NCBI RefSeq assembly: GCF_021545335.1
Contig: NZ_CP089312.1
Span: 7,254,001 to 7,318,000, forward strand
DNA length: 64,000 nt
Origin: Streptomyces sp. GQFP
GTDB taxonomy: Bacteria > Actinomycetota > Actinomycetes > Streptomycetales > Streptomycetaceae
Reading direction: 5' to 3'
The notes beneath the pieces are model-generated. The model was not told where the DNA came from and did not search any database. It saw nothing but the letters and a program-made list of their open reading frames with translations. The position numbers were made by a program, and so were the translations under genes. The first letter of the stretch is position 1. The number at the start of each line of letters is the position of its first letter. Shown here piece after piece: positions 43,041-52,547 of the stretch.

Positions 43041-43576
43041 ATGTCTGAGGCATTTTCGCTCTGCGGGCTTAAGGAGAAGAAGCGGGAGGAGATCCGCGCG
43101 AGGAACGAGCTCACCCGGGCGAAGGCCCTGGCCGAGGCCACCGCCGCCGAACAAGCAGCCGCACCCAACCGCCCGGCAGGCTCTGGCAGGTGGCCCGCGT
43201 CTTCCGCCTTCGCGTCGACCAGGCCCTGGTCAAGCTCGCCGATGAATATGACGTCACCGCGACCGTGGGCTTCAGCACCGGCGATCCCCGGTACGCCGGC
43301 GGTGTCCCCCTCGTCGATGACGAGGGCGTCCCAGTCGCCGTCTTCGGTCCTGACCCCGGGCGTGTACGCGGTGAGACGTTTCCTGCTGCTGGCCGGACTG
43401 CTGCTGATCTTCCTCGGCAGGGCCGACCAGCGCCGGTTCTAGAAGGGCAGTCGTCTTCGTCGTCCTCCGCGTTCGCCTCACCCTGGGCGGGGCAGTGGCC
43501 GGTCAGGGTGGTGAAACCAGCGCGTCCACTGAGTGGTCTGGACTCGGGCCAGGGGACCGGCTCCCGGGTCCGGTGA
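43041..43576 (+). pseudogene. Possibly broken hypothetical gene
   Basis: ATG at 43041 opens SLCGLKEKKREEIRARNELTR and a coiled-coil-like stretch; after about 43185 another frame is better (VFRLRVDQALVKLADEYDVT, VPLVDDEGVPVAVFGPDPG) to a stop at 43576. Either a frameshifted single gene or two overlapping ones. Family not recognised. Confidence 0.35.
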
Positions 43577-43628
43577 AGCCCATAGTCATCGCCAGATGTG
43601 GGGCTGGGCTGGCCTCTACCCTGGTGCG

Positions 43629-44183
43629 GTGAGTCAGTATTCGATGTCAGCCACGGATGTAATCGCGCTTGTGGAGCGGCTCGACGCCCACGGCGTGGAT
43701 GCGTGTATCGGGGGCGGATGGGGCGTGGATGCGCTGCTCGGGGAGCAGACGCGAGACCATTCTGACCTTGACGTTTGGGCGCCGGCCGCACACCTTGAGC
43801 AGTTGTTTGTCGCGTTCGCGGAGGCTGGTGTCGACCGGCTCTTCCCGTGGCCTGGCGACAGGCCGTGGAACTTCGTCTTGCACGACGGCGTTCGGTTGCG
43901 GGTCGACTTGCACCTCTACGAGCCGCTCGCGAACGGATCGCTGCACTACGGATCCGTGGTGGATGGCGGCCCTTTCCCGGCTGAAGCACTCGCTGGACAC
44001 GGTTCGATTGCCGGGACTGCGGTGCGGTGCGAGTCGGCCGAGTGGGCGGTGCGCTGGCATACCGGCTATCCGGCTCGTGATGTCGATCGCCACGACGTGC
44101 CCTTGCTGTGCCAGCGGTTCGGGATCCCCTTCCCTGCAGGCTTCGGGCCGCTTGAGGAGCGTTCCCCGAGCGGCCCGGCGTAG
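43629..44183 (+). CDS. Nucleotidyltransferase, lincosamide/aminoglycoside type
   Basis: 184 aa from GTG at 43629 (ATG at 43644 possible). CIGGGWGVDALLGEQTRDHSDLDVW is the nucleotidyltransferase GG-D-x-D motif of lincosamide and aminoglycoside adenylyltransferases. The C-terminal part, LRVDLHLYEPLANG and WHTGYPARDVDRHDV, fits the same family. Could inactivate an antibiotic by adenylylation, but substrate and resistance are untested. Confidence 0.7.
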   Translation: MSQYSMSATDVIALVERLDAHGVDACIGGGWGVDALLGEQTRDHSDLDVWAPAAHLEQLFVAFAEAGVDRLFPWPGDRPWNFVLHDGVRLRVDLHLYEPLANGSLHYGSVVDGGPFPAEALAGHGSIAGTAVRCESAEWAVRWHTGYPARDVDRHDVPLLCQRFGIPFPAGFGPLEERSPSGPA

Positions 44184-44264
44184 ACGAGCGGATGGTCTGG
44201 GTGGTACACCGGCCGCTCGGGCAGAAGCGCGCGAGAGTGGTTCAGCCAGCCATGATGGCAGCGC

Positions 44265-44326
44265 GGGCACAGGTCCCCCAGCGATCACAGAGCGTCGCAA
44301 CTCCATGATCACTGTGACCTGTGCCC
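44265..44326. terminator. Inverted repeat between convergent genes
   Basis: GGGCACAGGTC (44265-44275) pairs with GACCTGTGCCC (44316-44326), 11 bp with a 40-nt loop. Located between the nucleotidyltransferase (+) and the HAD gene (-). It may be a terminator or the end of a small element. Confidence 0.45.
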
Positions 44327-44369
44327 GTTCTGCAGCCGATGTCCTCCAGCGTGCCTCTCCGCGCAACCT

Positions 44370-44996
44370 TTAAGACGCCGTAAGGTCCACGCCGAGCAGC
44401 TCGGAGAGAGTGGCCACCGTCTGCCGGGGGTCCTGGTTGTGCACCCCCGCGAGGCCGAGCTGCTCCGCTGCCCGAACATAACCCTCGGTGTCGTCGACGA
44501 AGATGCACTCCTCGGCCGGCAGACCCATGAGTTTGAGCGTGATCTCGAAGAGCTCGGGGTCAGGCTTGCGCAGCAGGTGCTGCTCGGAGATCACTACGAC
44601 GTCGTACAGCCGCTCAAGCTCGTAGCCGTCGTACAGGTCCCAGGGCGCGAGCCCTACGGAGTTGGACAGGATGCCCACCTTGATGCCGGCTCGCCTCGCC
44701 GCAGCAGCCGCATTGATGATCAGCGGCTCAGGACGCAGACCGCCGAAGATCCGGCCCATCAAGTTGTCGGGGGAGACGCCGAGCTTCTTGCCCGCGATGG
44801 TGTTCCACTCGGTCTGACTGACCGCGCCACGCTCAAGATCGCTGGTGAGCCGGACGCCCTCTTCGTCCTTGTACAGCGCGGAGATGCATGCACCCTGCGG
44901 GAGTCCCTCACGCTGCTCGAAGGCGAGCACCACGGGCAGCAGGGGGGTGGTGAGAACGCCCCCGAAATCGAGGATAAGACCGGAGCGGTTGGACAT
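44370..44996 (-). CDS. HAD-superfamily hydrolase
   Basis: 208 aa from ATG at 44996. Motif I LILDFGGVLTTP (the second Asp is Gly, usual in the YihX-like branch), motif II VGILSNSVG, Lys region LLRKPDPELFEITLKL and motif IV CIFVDDTEGYVRAA. Probably acts on phosphorylated or halogenated small molecules. Confidence 0.8.
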   Translation of the reverse strand: MSNRSGLILDFGGVLTTPLLPVVLAFEQREGLPQGACISALYKDEEGVRLTSDLERGAVSQTEWNTIAGKKLGVSPDNLMGRIFGGLRPEPLIINAAAAARRAGIKVGILSNSVGLAPWDLYDGYELERLYDVVVISEQHLLRKPDPELFEITLKLMGLPAEECIFVDDTEGYVRAAEQLGLAGVHNQDPRQTVATLSELLGVDLTAS

Positions 44997-45280
44997 GCGG
45001 GAACTCCATTGCTGAGATTTCGACGCCAGTCCAGACCGGCCGGCGTCACGGCCCGGCTACAGGTGGCGACGGCGGTATCTGTGCGTCGCAGGCCGGGGTG
45101 TACTTAGGGGCGGAGCAAGACCTACCAGTCCGCATGACCGACGGTACCAGCTCATTTCATACAGTAGATGGTGCTAAATCTCACTTGCGGACGCGCCATC
45201 AAGATCGCTATGCCGCATGGCTATGTGTGCCGGGCAATGAGGTCTGAACCGATAAATCAGCCTGTGAAGCTCATTGCAGG

Positions 45281-46516
45281 CTATCGGCCTGGTTCGGATT
45301 CCGCCTCTGCGGAGTGCAGGAGAAGCTCCCGAGCTTGATCGGTGGTGATGTGCGAGTAGGCCGTGCTGACCCGCGCTAGCCACGCCGCTTCGCTATCGGT
45401 GTCAACGAACGGTTTCGCTCTCAATGTAGCAGCGGCATACGGATTGGCTGGCGTGGTGTCAGCGGCCTGGAGTCCGGCCTTAATCCAGTACGCTTCCGCA
45501 GCCGGCTCAGGGTCGGGGAGCGAGGCCGTGATGTCCTCGGCGGCGAACATCAAGTCTCGTGGAGCGTAATAGCGCAGTCTCTCGCAGGCGTCAGCAATAT
45601 CCTGGGTCCATCGGTCCAGGCGGACATCGATGGGGACGCGTATGTGCATGAGTTCCACGAGGCGCCGTCCGGGCGGATACAGGCTCGTCCCGGGAAAAGC
45701 CTCCACCAGGTCAAACCAGAGTGGATAAATCCTGTAGAGGGTGCGCCACGTCTTCCACTGGGCCGCCGCCGCGCTGGTGGTGGGAATGCTCGCACCTACG
45801 GCAACCATCAGGAACAGCAGATCCATCCATATCGCTGTGGCGTCTACGAGGAGCTGCACTGTGGATGGGCTTAGTGGGAAGGCTACCGCAGTCCAGAGGA
45901 TGGTGATACGGGCCAAAGTGTGGGTCAGTCCCATCCACATCGAAATCCCCATCAAGCCCAGTCCCACGCGCATGCTGGTGCTCTCGGCCTGTCGCGCCGC
46001 CCTCGTCCACTGGTAGCCGCAAATCGCGGTCGTGACAAGGGGGAAGAAGTAGAAGACGGTCATGTAGACCGCGACTCCCCATTCTCCAGCGTGGTCGATG
46101 AGGAAATTTTGGCTCGGCGTGGGTCGGTCCACCACGGTGAAAAATAGGACCGTGAGCAGAGTGACGCCTATCGCCCCGGCCTTATAGGATGCACGGGCGA
46201 CCCAGCGGGAGACCGCTACGTGCCGGGGGACGACTGTCTCCGAGCTTTTCCCGTAGCTGGTGGCGACGTACGTCAGGGCCGCGATGATCGATGCAGTGCT
46301 AGCGAAGTGCCTGAGTAGGGCACTCAGGTCCACCACGGGAATACGATCTAGCGCATCCATTGCTGCTGGCGTGTAGAGCCACAGGGCTACAGCGAATCCC
46401 GCATAGCCGCCCCAGAGCGCCCTGCGGTGAGAGTCGCCGTACCGAACTGCAGGGAATCGCCATATGGCGATGACGGTCATCACTGCCGCAGTCAGGTATG
46501 TAAAGTAGTCGAACAT
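45281..46516 (-). CDS. MAB_1171c-family membrane protein
   Basis: 411 aa from ATG at 46516. About seven hydrophobic segments in the first 250 residues, including MFDYFTYLTAAVMTVIAIW, ALWGGYAGFAVALWLYTPAAM, GVAVYMTVFYFFPLVTTAICGY and LLFLMVAVGASIPTTSA. The C-terminal 160 residues are cytosolic, with RTLYRIYPLWFDLVEAFPG and RLDRWTQDIADACERLRYY. The family is found in Actinobacteria next to ImmA/IrrE and XRE genes; function unknown. Lies downstream of the ImmA/IrrE gene. Confidence 0.75.
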   Translation of the reverse strand: MFDYFTYLTAAVMTVIAIWRFPAVRYGDSHRRALWGGYAGFAVALWLYTPAAMDALDRIPVVDLSALLRHFASTASIIAALTYVATSYGKSSETVVPRHVAVSRWVARASYKAGAIGVTLLTVLFFTVVDRPTPSQNFLIDHAGEWGVAVYMTVFYFFPLVTTAICGYQWTRAARQAESTSMRVGLGLMGISMWMGLTHTLARITILWTAVAFPLSPSTVQLLVDATAIWMDLLFLMVAVGASIPTTSAAAAQWKTWRTLYRIYPLWFDLVEAFPGTSLYPPGRRLVELMHIRVPIDVRLDRWTQDIADACERLRYYAPRDLMFAAEDITASLPDPEPAAEAYWIKAGLQAADTTPANPYAAATLRAKPFVDTDSEAAWLARVSTAYSHITTDQARELLLHSAEAESEPGR

Positions 46517-46665
46517 GCAACCAATTACTATCTGTGCTGGCTGCACGTTTTGCCGATCCGTAAGGATGACTGACTGCAGCATTAATTGCCAGTGGGAAGA
46601 CTATTCGGTGCGGCGAAAGTCGCGAGGTCGGGATTTTCACCTCGGCGGGCGGCACCCAATCGTGG

Positions 46666-47220
46666 TTAGCGTCGGCGCCGCGGTGGAGCAACTGGGTGAA
46701 CAAGTGAAGACTCCAGGAGACTAACCATGTCATCTCCTGTGATCGATTGACGACGCGCCAACCGTTTTATCAATGAGGCTGAAATCTCCGCCTGCTTTTC
46801 CTCGGGGCTGTCAAAATCTACGCGCCCTTGGACCAGAGCCGACGGGAAACGTCGAAGCACTTCCTGGCGGATACGTTCAGGGACGTATCGCTCGATTTCG
46901 GCAGCCGTCAGGGATGTCCCGTGGTCCAGCCATTCGTGCGCGAGCTCATGGAGAATGATGTGCTCGGTGTGATTGCGACTTGAACGGCGGCGATAGAGAA
47001 TGATTGTGACCTCCGGCGCTTTGACTCGAAGACCGCATGCTGTGCCCAGGCCGCCGTCGGGATCGTCCAGTGGCACTAGCCGAATCTGGCGACCCGACAC
47101 GCCCTCCATGTTCCGCACCAGCGCCTCGACGCTGAAAGGAGCGGGGATAGGGAGATCGGCGAGCAGTCTCTCGCATTCTTTCACGAGTGCGCGCTGTGAG
47201 GGGTCTCTACGCCAGCGCAT
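46666..47220 (-). CDS. ImmA/IrrE-family metallopeptidase
   Basis: 184 aa from ATG at 47220 with GGAG upstream. The HELAHEWLDH segment is the zinc-binding HExxH motif, following IILYRRRSSRNHTEHIIL. C-terminal half is helical with a basic tail. These peptidases cleave XRE-type repressors, as in ICEBs1 ImmA. Together with the MAB_1171c gene it matches a recurrent actinobacterial module whose XRE gene would normally be adjacent; none is. Confidence 0.8.
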   Translation of the reverse strand: MRWRRDPSQRALVKECERLLADLPIPAPFSVEALVRNMEGVSGRQIRLVPLDDPDGGLGTACGLRVKAPEVTIILYRRRSSRNHTEHIILHELAHEWLDHGTSLTAAEIERYVPERIRQEVLRRFPSALVQGRVDFDSPEEKQAEISASLIKRLARRQSITGDDMVSLLESSLVHPVAPPRRRR

Positions 47221-47621
47221 GGTCGCTCCATTGAAATGCCAGTGAGGTGTTCGCTGCCAGTCCCATCCCGATACTCGCTAGTAGCCAGGAGCTTGTGCTT
47301 GAGGCGTGCGGCGGTCGGCCAGCATGGCCTGTTTGCTGATCGTACAAGGCGGAAAGCGTGATCCATATAGACTGGGGTGTTGTGAAGGTCACCCGTGCGC
47401 AGTAATCTCACAATCTGGATTCCAAGATCGAAATTAAGCGGCGACGTCTTACCTTGCCTTAACCTCGATCTTTACTGACAGTCCGTCGGTTTTCCTGGCG
47501 GGCCGTTTCGGCCCTGAGGGCTGACCGTGGCAGGGCTGGGCCCCGGCTGTCACGCCGGGTGGGCGCCGGGTTCCACGGCTCCGGTGGGGTGGTGCGGGTC
47601 GCAGGGGCGCGAAGGTGCTGG

Positions 47622-47807
47622 TTAGCCAGTATTCGGGAGAGCAAGGAGCCGGTCGAGGGCGTCTGTGATCACATCGGTCCAGGGCCAGTTCGCCGCGAGG
47701 CGGAGGATGCGGCGGCGTCCGGTGGTGACGAGTCGGCCGGCTATGGAGAACAGGCGAAGCCGCAGGCGGCGGGGTTCCCAGCGGCGGGCTTCGCCGGAAA
47801 GGGGTTA
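47622..47807 (-). pseudogene. IS1380-family transposase, C-terminal fragment
   Basis: The minus frame reads GEARRWEPRRLRLRLFSIAG, RLVTTGRRRILRLAANWPW and DALDRLLALPNTG before a stop, matching the C-terminal end of IS1380-type transposases. A stop lies just upstream in the same frame, and the catalytic part is missing. Confidence 0.6.
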
Positions 47808-47875
47808 CGCAGGCCGGTGGCGCGGACGGCGCGGATGCGGTCCTCGGCTCGGGCCTGCGGCGGTGCTTCGCTTTC

Positions 47876-48040
47876 AAGGCGCCGCGATCATGGGCAAGAC
47901 CAACACCCCGGCGTACTGCCAGGACCTGCACACGGACAACAGCCAGTTCGGCCCATGCTCAACCCGCACGACCCCAAGCGCACCGCCGGCGGTTCCTCCG
48001 GCGGCCCCGCCGCCGCAGGTGTGGCTCGTCGCCCCGAGTA
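47876..48040 (+). pseudogene. Amidase (amidase-signature) fragment, frameshifted
   Basis: One frame gives GAAIMGKTNTPAYCQDLHTD and ends near 47953; after a missing base the next frame continues MLNPHDPKRTAGGSSGGPAA. The GKTNTP and GGSSGG motifs are the amidase signature core, containing the catalytic Ser-Ser-Lys residues. The rest of the enzyme is absent. Confidence 0.6.
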
Positions 48041-48080
48041 ACCGCAGCCGTTAAAAGGAGCGCGGACCGCGGGGGAGTGC

Positions 48081-48896
48081 TCACCGTTGCTGGGCCAGGG
48101 TAAATAGCCGATGGGCGGCTTTCGCCCACGCACCCTCGGCATCGGGACCTGCGTAGTGCGTTTCCAGTTCGGCCACGATGGCCGCGCCCTCAGCGAAGCG
48201 GCCAACGGCGAGATCCATCCACAGCAGAAGCAGGCGGTTGTTCGGGATACCGGCGCCGGCCTCGGCGACCAGATAGGCCGCCCATGCCGCCTTCGTCAGC
48301 TCAGTGTGGGGAGGAGGAAGCTCATCACCCACGATCCGCAGCAGAGCGCCGGTGCGCTGGAGCGCGGCCAGTGACGCTGCGTCGGCCAGGGCCGGAGTGG
48401 CGTCGCCCAGCAGCGACAGGGCATCGGCCTGTTCCAGTTCGTGCCACGAGCGCCACTGTGCCCGCACCGCCTCGCCGGCGTCCAGGGACGTCGTGCCCTC
48501 AGTGCAGCCGTGCGCGAGATAGAGGTGGACCCTCTCCGTGCTCGTGGCGCGTGCTGTGACGACGGTCCCGAGGGGGTGCCACCATTGCGCCGTCAGGCCG
48601 GTCTCCTCGGCGAGTTCACGACGGGCGGCCTGCGCCGGCTCCTCGCCGTCGTCGACCAGGCCCCCGGGCAGATCGGTGATCGTGCCGTGCAGGTAGTGAT
48701 GCTGGGTGACCGTCGCGACCTTGTCTCGCCGGACGGCAAGAACGCGGACTGAGTCCGGGGCGGCGACATGCGGATAACCCACCGTGGCACCGTCGGGCCG
48801 TACGGCCTCATCCACGGTCAGGCGGATGCGATCCTGAGGGCCGCCCGCGTGTAGGACCCGGCTACCGCGTTTGTGCCATCGTCCGTCACCGCTCAT
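48081..48896 (-). CDS. Nudix hydrolase with C-terminal extension
   Basis: 271 aa from ATG at 48896. Nudix box GGLVDDGEEPAQAARRELAE plus ETGL is complete (G-x5-E-x7-REUxEExGU), about residue 78. Residues 1-70 and 90-135 complete the fold. The C-terminal 130 residues are helical and unassigned. Hydrolyses a nucleoside diphosphate-linked substrate; specificity unknown. Confidence 0.85.
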   Translation of the reverse strand: MSGDGRWHKRGSRVLHAGGPQDRIRLTVDEAVRPDGATVGYPHVAAPDSVRVLAVRRDKVATVTQHHYLHGTITDLPGGLVDDGEEPAQAARRELAEETGLTAQWWHPLGTVVTARATSTERVHLYLAHGCTEGTTSLDAGEAVRAQWRSWHELEQADALSLLGDATPALADAASLAALQRTGALLRIVGDELPPPHTELTKAAWAAYLVAEAGAGIPNNRLLLLWMDLAVGRFAEGAAIVAELETHYAGPDAEGAWAKAAHRLFTLAQQR

Positions 48897-49014
48897 GCGC
48901 TGGACTTTACGTGCCGCCGGTGATCACCGTGGCGCTCGGTGCGCAGTTCGTGGTGTGGGCTCTCCTCCTCGGGGCTCAGTGCCCCTGCGGTGCGGGGAGC
49001 GTCGCCCGGCGGTG

Positions 49015-50199
49015 TCACAGCGGCAGTCCGGTGTGCTGCTCGGCGAGCGCCTTCGCCGCCTGCTCGTTCGTGGCCAGCAGGCGGGTCGGTTCTTCGTCCC
49101 GCAGATGTTCCGTCAGCACCACCTCCCACAACTCCGCCCGGCCGTCCGGACCGTCTACGTAGCGGTCGGACAACTGGTACCAGTGGAGGAGGAGCTGGGC
49201 GGTAGCGCGGTGTGGGCGTGGGCTGGCGAGGCGCCGCAGGTCGAGGTGGTGGTGGCTGTGCGCGTCTCGGATGCTCTGCCGCAGTTCCTCCGGTACGGCG
49301 TCGGGGTTGCCGGCCCGGCCCAGGAGTTCCTCCAGGTCCTCGCCGCATGAGGGGCTCGGGGGCAGCGGAGCGCCCCAGCCTGGGGGCGGCCCGTCCTTGA
49401 GGGTGCCCGCGAGGCGCCGTGCCCATCGGTCGTCGCGTGCTGCCTCCAGATCCTCGGCATCGATCGGAGTGCTGCCTTCGGTGCCGTCCAGGTCGACGAT
49501 GTATCCCGCCGGACCGGTCAGCTGCTGTTCTTCGTCGTCGACGATCCAGCCGAGGTCCTGGACGTAGCCGCGCCGGCCGGTGAAGTCGCCGGCCACGACG
49601 TGGACGCGCTGGTAGATAGCGAAGCCTCTGCACTCCGCGCTGAGGACGGAGGCGACCGCGCCCGCGGCCCAGTGCGTGCAGACTTCGAGTGCGGGGTCCG
49701 GGAGGCCGCCCGCGATGCCTCGGCTCATGCCGTCCCACCGGGGCTCCGCCACGGCCACCCGACTGCCGAACAGTTCGTGCCCGCTTTGCCGGAGCGTGCC
49801 CCCGGCGGAGGACGCTCGGTTGCGGCGCCGGACGGGTGCGTCGGGATCCCAGGTGCGGTTCAGCCATCGCCACCGGTCCAGTACCGCGTCTCCTGTTCCT
49901 GCCGTGGTCTCGGTCAGGGCCTGGGCGGCGCCGGGCACGGTGTCCTCGACCAGGGAGATGACGCGTTCGTCATCGTGTAGCCACCACAGCACCGATGACC
50001 ATGGCACCGTGTCGGTCTCGGTGCCGGTGCGCAGGTGCAGGGCGTAGAGGACCGTGGCGATGATGTCACGGATGGCGACGTCATCCCAGCAGTCCTCGTC
50101 CATCCCGCCGGGCCGTTCGCTGTTGGCCACGGCCGTGGCGCGGCGCACGGCGTCGTCCCAGGCCCTGGTCGCCGGCGTGGTCTGCGCGGTCACCGTCAA
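49015..50199 (-). CDS. Hypothetical protein, KOW-like segment
   Basis: 394 aa from ATG-equivalent start at 50199. N-terminal AWDDAVRRATAVANSERPGG and VLYALHLRTGTETD resemble the N-termini of the proteins at 55450 and 56512. Middle YQRVHVVAGDFTGRRGYVQD looks like a KOW-type loop. Function unknown. Confidence 0.6.
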   Translation of the reverse strand: MTVTAQTTPATRAWDDAVRRATAVANSERPGGMDEDCWDDVAIRDIIATVLYALHLRTGTETDTVPWSSVLWWLHDDERVISLVEDTVPGAAQALTETTAGTGDAVLDRWRWLNRTWDPDAPVRRRNRASSAGGTLRQSGHELFGSRVAVAEPRWDGMSRGIAGGLPDPALEVCTHWAAGAVASVLSAECRGFAIYQRVHVVAGDFTGRRGYVQDLGWIVDDEEQQLTGPAGYIVDLDGTEGSTPIDAEDLEAARDDRWARRLAGTLKDGPPPGWGAPLPPSPSCGEDLEELLGRAGNPDAVPEELRQSIRDAHSHHHLDLRRLASPRPHRATAQLLLHWYQLSDRYVDGPDGRAELWEVVLTEHLRDEEPTRLLATNEQAAKALAEQHTGLPL

Positions 50200-50510
50200 C
50201 TCCGTTCTCGGGTCCTGTTCGCGTGCCGCGCTGGTGGTTGACGCGGCAGAGTTCCTCGGTCAGCAACTTTGCCATCGTTGTGGGCGGGGTGTCACCGCGA
50301 GCGGTGAAGCGGGAGTGCTTCTGCCTGCGACTCCCATCGCGGTTGTCTTCCCCGACCGGCCCAACGAGTCGGTGGCGCGCTGGGCCGTGCCATCGTCAGT
50401 CGTCGGCCTCGGGTGGGGGAGATCGTCCCACCCGAGGCAGCTGCGACCTCAACTCGGCTGACCCGGGAGCGAATTGTCTGCCTCGCGGGGTGGAGCTCTA
50501 CAGTTCGTTC
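50200..50510. other. Intergenic region between divergent genes
   Basis: About 311 bases; nothing beyond presumed promoters was recognised. Confidence 0.35.
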
Positions 50511-52226
50511 ATGCCTGTGCATCCGCTTGCCGACCAGGCCGCAACACTGCGGCGCGAGACACTGACCTTCCTGCGCACCCCGCTCGGCCAGGAGGTCTGG
50601 AGCTGGCTCATGGCTCAGGGGCACAGCTTCACCATGCCTGCCTCCTGGTCGGCGCGCGCCCGCTCGCACCAGGCCGAGTCCCTGGTCGCGGCGGAGAGCA
50701 AACGGGTCGCCGACGGCATGACGTTCGCGATGGACAGTGACCTGATACAGGCGGCCCGCACCGTCGGGCAGGACCAGTCGATTCCCCTGCCGTTCACCGC
50801 GGACGTGCTGCCCGCCCCCTCCGGCATGCTGGCCTTCTCCCGGCAGGATCCGCTGATGACGATCGGGCCGCATCCCGTGATCGCGGCCACCTGGGGGCCG
50901 CCGATGGACGGCTTCGGCCCCGGAGTACATCTGACCTGGTGGACGGCGATGCCGGAAGAAGCCCAGGAGCCGGACGCCGCGGCCCGGGGCCGGCTCATCC
51001 CGATGAACCCCGACTTCGACCTGCACCTGTCCTTCCTGCCCCGCATCGACACGCGACTGCTCCAGCCGAATAAGGAACTGTCGTCCGGCCTGCTCTACTC
51101 GGCCGTCCCGCTGCGCACCGTGGTCGCCGCCTGGTACGCCCTGACCGCGGACACCACGACGCTGTCCGAACAGCGGCCCCAAGCCGCCGTCACCCAGGCG
51201 TTGAAGGAACTCAAGGCGAAGAAACGTGGGGTTCAGGTTGCCACCACGCCTGACGCCGACACCACACACCGCGACATCACCGAGCGCGCCGCCCAGAAGA
51301 TGAGCGCGGCGGGCGATCCCGACGACTGGTTCAAGCCGTCACCAGAGTTCGCCGCCACCTCCAAGAAGGTCTCGCACGGTGTCTTCGACCCCGCGCTCGA
51401 CCACCAGCTCGACGCCGGCCACCGGCGCATCGCCCACATCTACCGGGAGGCGGCAGCACACTGGCACCGGCTGGAGACCCAGGCCAACCAGAAGTATCCC
51501 GGCATCTTCGCGAACCTGGAGGAACTACGTGCCCGGGAACACAAGGACTGGCAGCCATGGTGCTGGGTACCGAGCCGGCTCGTCTCCGCCTATCTGAAAG
51601 CGAAGTACGACACCCCGCCGCGGACGGCTCTGTGGGACGGTGCCCGCATCGCCGCTCTGGGAGCCTGGCGCAACGGCGGTCGCCACAGCATCCTGACCAC
51701 GATGCCGCTCCAGGAAACCGCCGGCGACCGCGCCCCCGTCAACCTCCCCACGACGATGCCCGCCCCCGGCCTCGGCATGGTCATCGACGACAACGGCACC
51801 ATCCACCTGCTCCTGGCCTGCCTCGACGATGTCAGCGACCACGGCCCCGCGGACGCCGAGCTGCTGCTCACCTCCAACTACGGCGATCCCGCTGGCATGC
51901 TGGAGGACATCACCAAGCTCACCCTGTTCCTCACCGGAGACGACCTGCTCGACGCGGTGAGGACAACCCAGGCGTACTACGACGACGCTGCCGCTGTAAA
52001 CAGCGGTAAGCGGCCCCGGTCCGCCACCGACGCCGAGACGGCTCAACACACCTACAGCATGCAACTGTTCACTGGACTGCTCGCTTCCATCTGCGCTCCC
52101 GGTGCCGACCTGCTGGATGCAGGCGCCCTGACCGGCCGCAAACTGCCGGCGACCTGGCCCCCGCAGCCGAACATTCTGTCCGAGATGACACTCTGGCTCC
52201 TGGCCCATCCGCCCGAGACTCCCTGA
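50511..52226 (+). CDS. Large hypothetical protein
   Basis: 571 aa from ATG at 50511 (GTG at 50490 possible). Not recognised. Segments with folded-protein character: LRRETLTFLRTPLGQEVWSW, DPDDWFKPSPEF, AHIYREAAAHWHRLETQ, PWCWVPSRLVSAYL and HLLLACLDDVSDHGPAD. Long, well-behaved codon bias supports it being real. No signal peptide. Confidence 0.65.
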   Translation: MPVHPLADQAATLRRETLTFLRTPLGQEVWSWLMAQGHSFTMPASWSARARSHQAESLVAAESKRVADGMTFAMDSDLIQAARTVGQDQSIPLPFTADVLPAPSGMLAFSRQDPLMTIGPHPVIAATWGPPMDGFGPGVHLTWWTAMPEEAQEPDAAARGRLIPMNPDFDLHLSFLPRIDTRLLQPNKELSSGLLYSAVPLRTVVAAWYALTADTTTLSEQRPQAAVTQALKELKAKKRGVQVATTPDADTTHRDITERAAQKMSAAGDPDDWFKPSPEFAATSKKVSHGVFDPALDHQLDAGHRRIAHIYREAAAHWHRLETQANQKYPGIFANLEELRAREHKDWQPWCWVPSRLVSAYLKAKYDTPPRTALWDGARIAALGAWRNGGRHSILTTMPLQETAGDRAPVNLPTTMPAPGLGMVIDDNGTIHLLLACLDDVSDHGPADAELLLTSNYGDPAGMLEDITKLTLFLTGDDLLDAVRTTQAYYDDAAAVNSGKRPRSATDAETAQHTYSMQLFTGLLASICAPGADLLDAGALTGRKLPATWPPQPNILSEMTLWLLAHPPETP

Positions 52227-52547
52227 CAGCATGGAGACGCAGCGAGAGCCGAAGACGACGCCGATCCTGCGAAGAGCTCCGGCCCAGGCTGCGTGAATAT
52301 GAGCAGTGAGGACGAACGGGCTCCGTGACCCTCCGCGGCCCGCTCTACGGGGACGACAGGGATCCGCGATCGGCAGCGGAGCCGTGCCGGCCAGTCGTGG
52401 TCAACCGCGGTGGCCAAGGTGGCCGTGCCGACGACGCCCGTCCCTCACAGGTGTGAAGGCGAAGGGGACGCGGGGCACTCCGGTCTGCGATCAAGGACGA
52501 TGGGTTGCCGGCGGTGGGGTATCGAGGTTCGAGTAGGCGAGGCGGGG
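52227..52547. other. Intergenic region
   Basis: About 321 bases. No gene or repeat was recognised. Confidence 0.3.

Larger units (their letters stand above)
47221..48080. other. Decayed region with fragments of a transposase and an amidase
   Basis: About 860 bases. No intact gene. It holds the IS1380-like fragment (47622-47807, minus) and the amidase fragment (47876-48040, plus). The part from 47221 to 47620 shows nothing supported. Confidence 0.6.

Noticed and set aside
44265..44326. Inverted repeat as a complete insertion sequence
   Set aside because: Only 62 bp with no coding content or target duplication seen.
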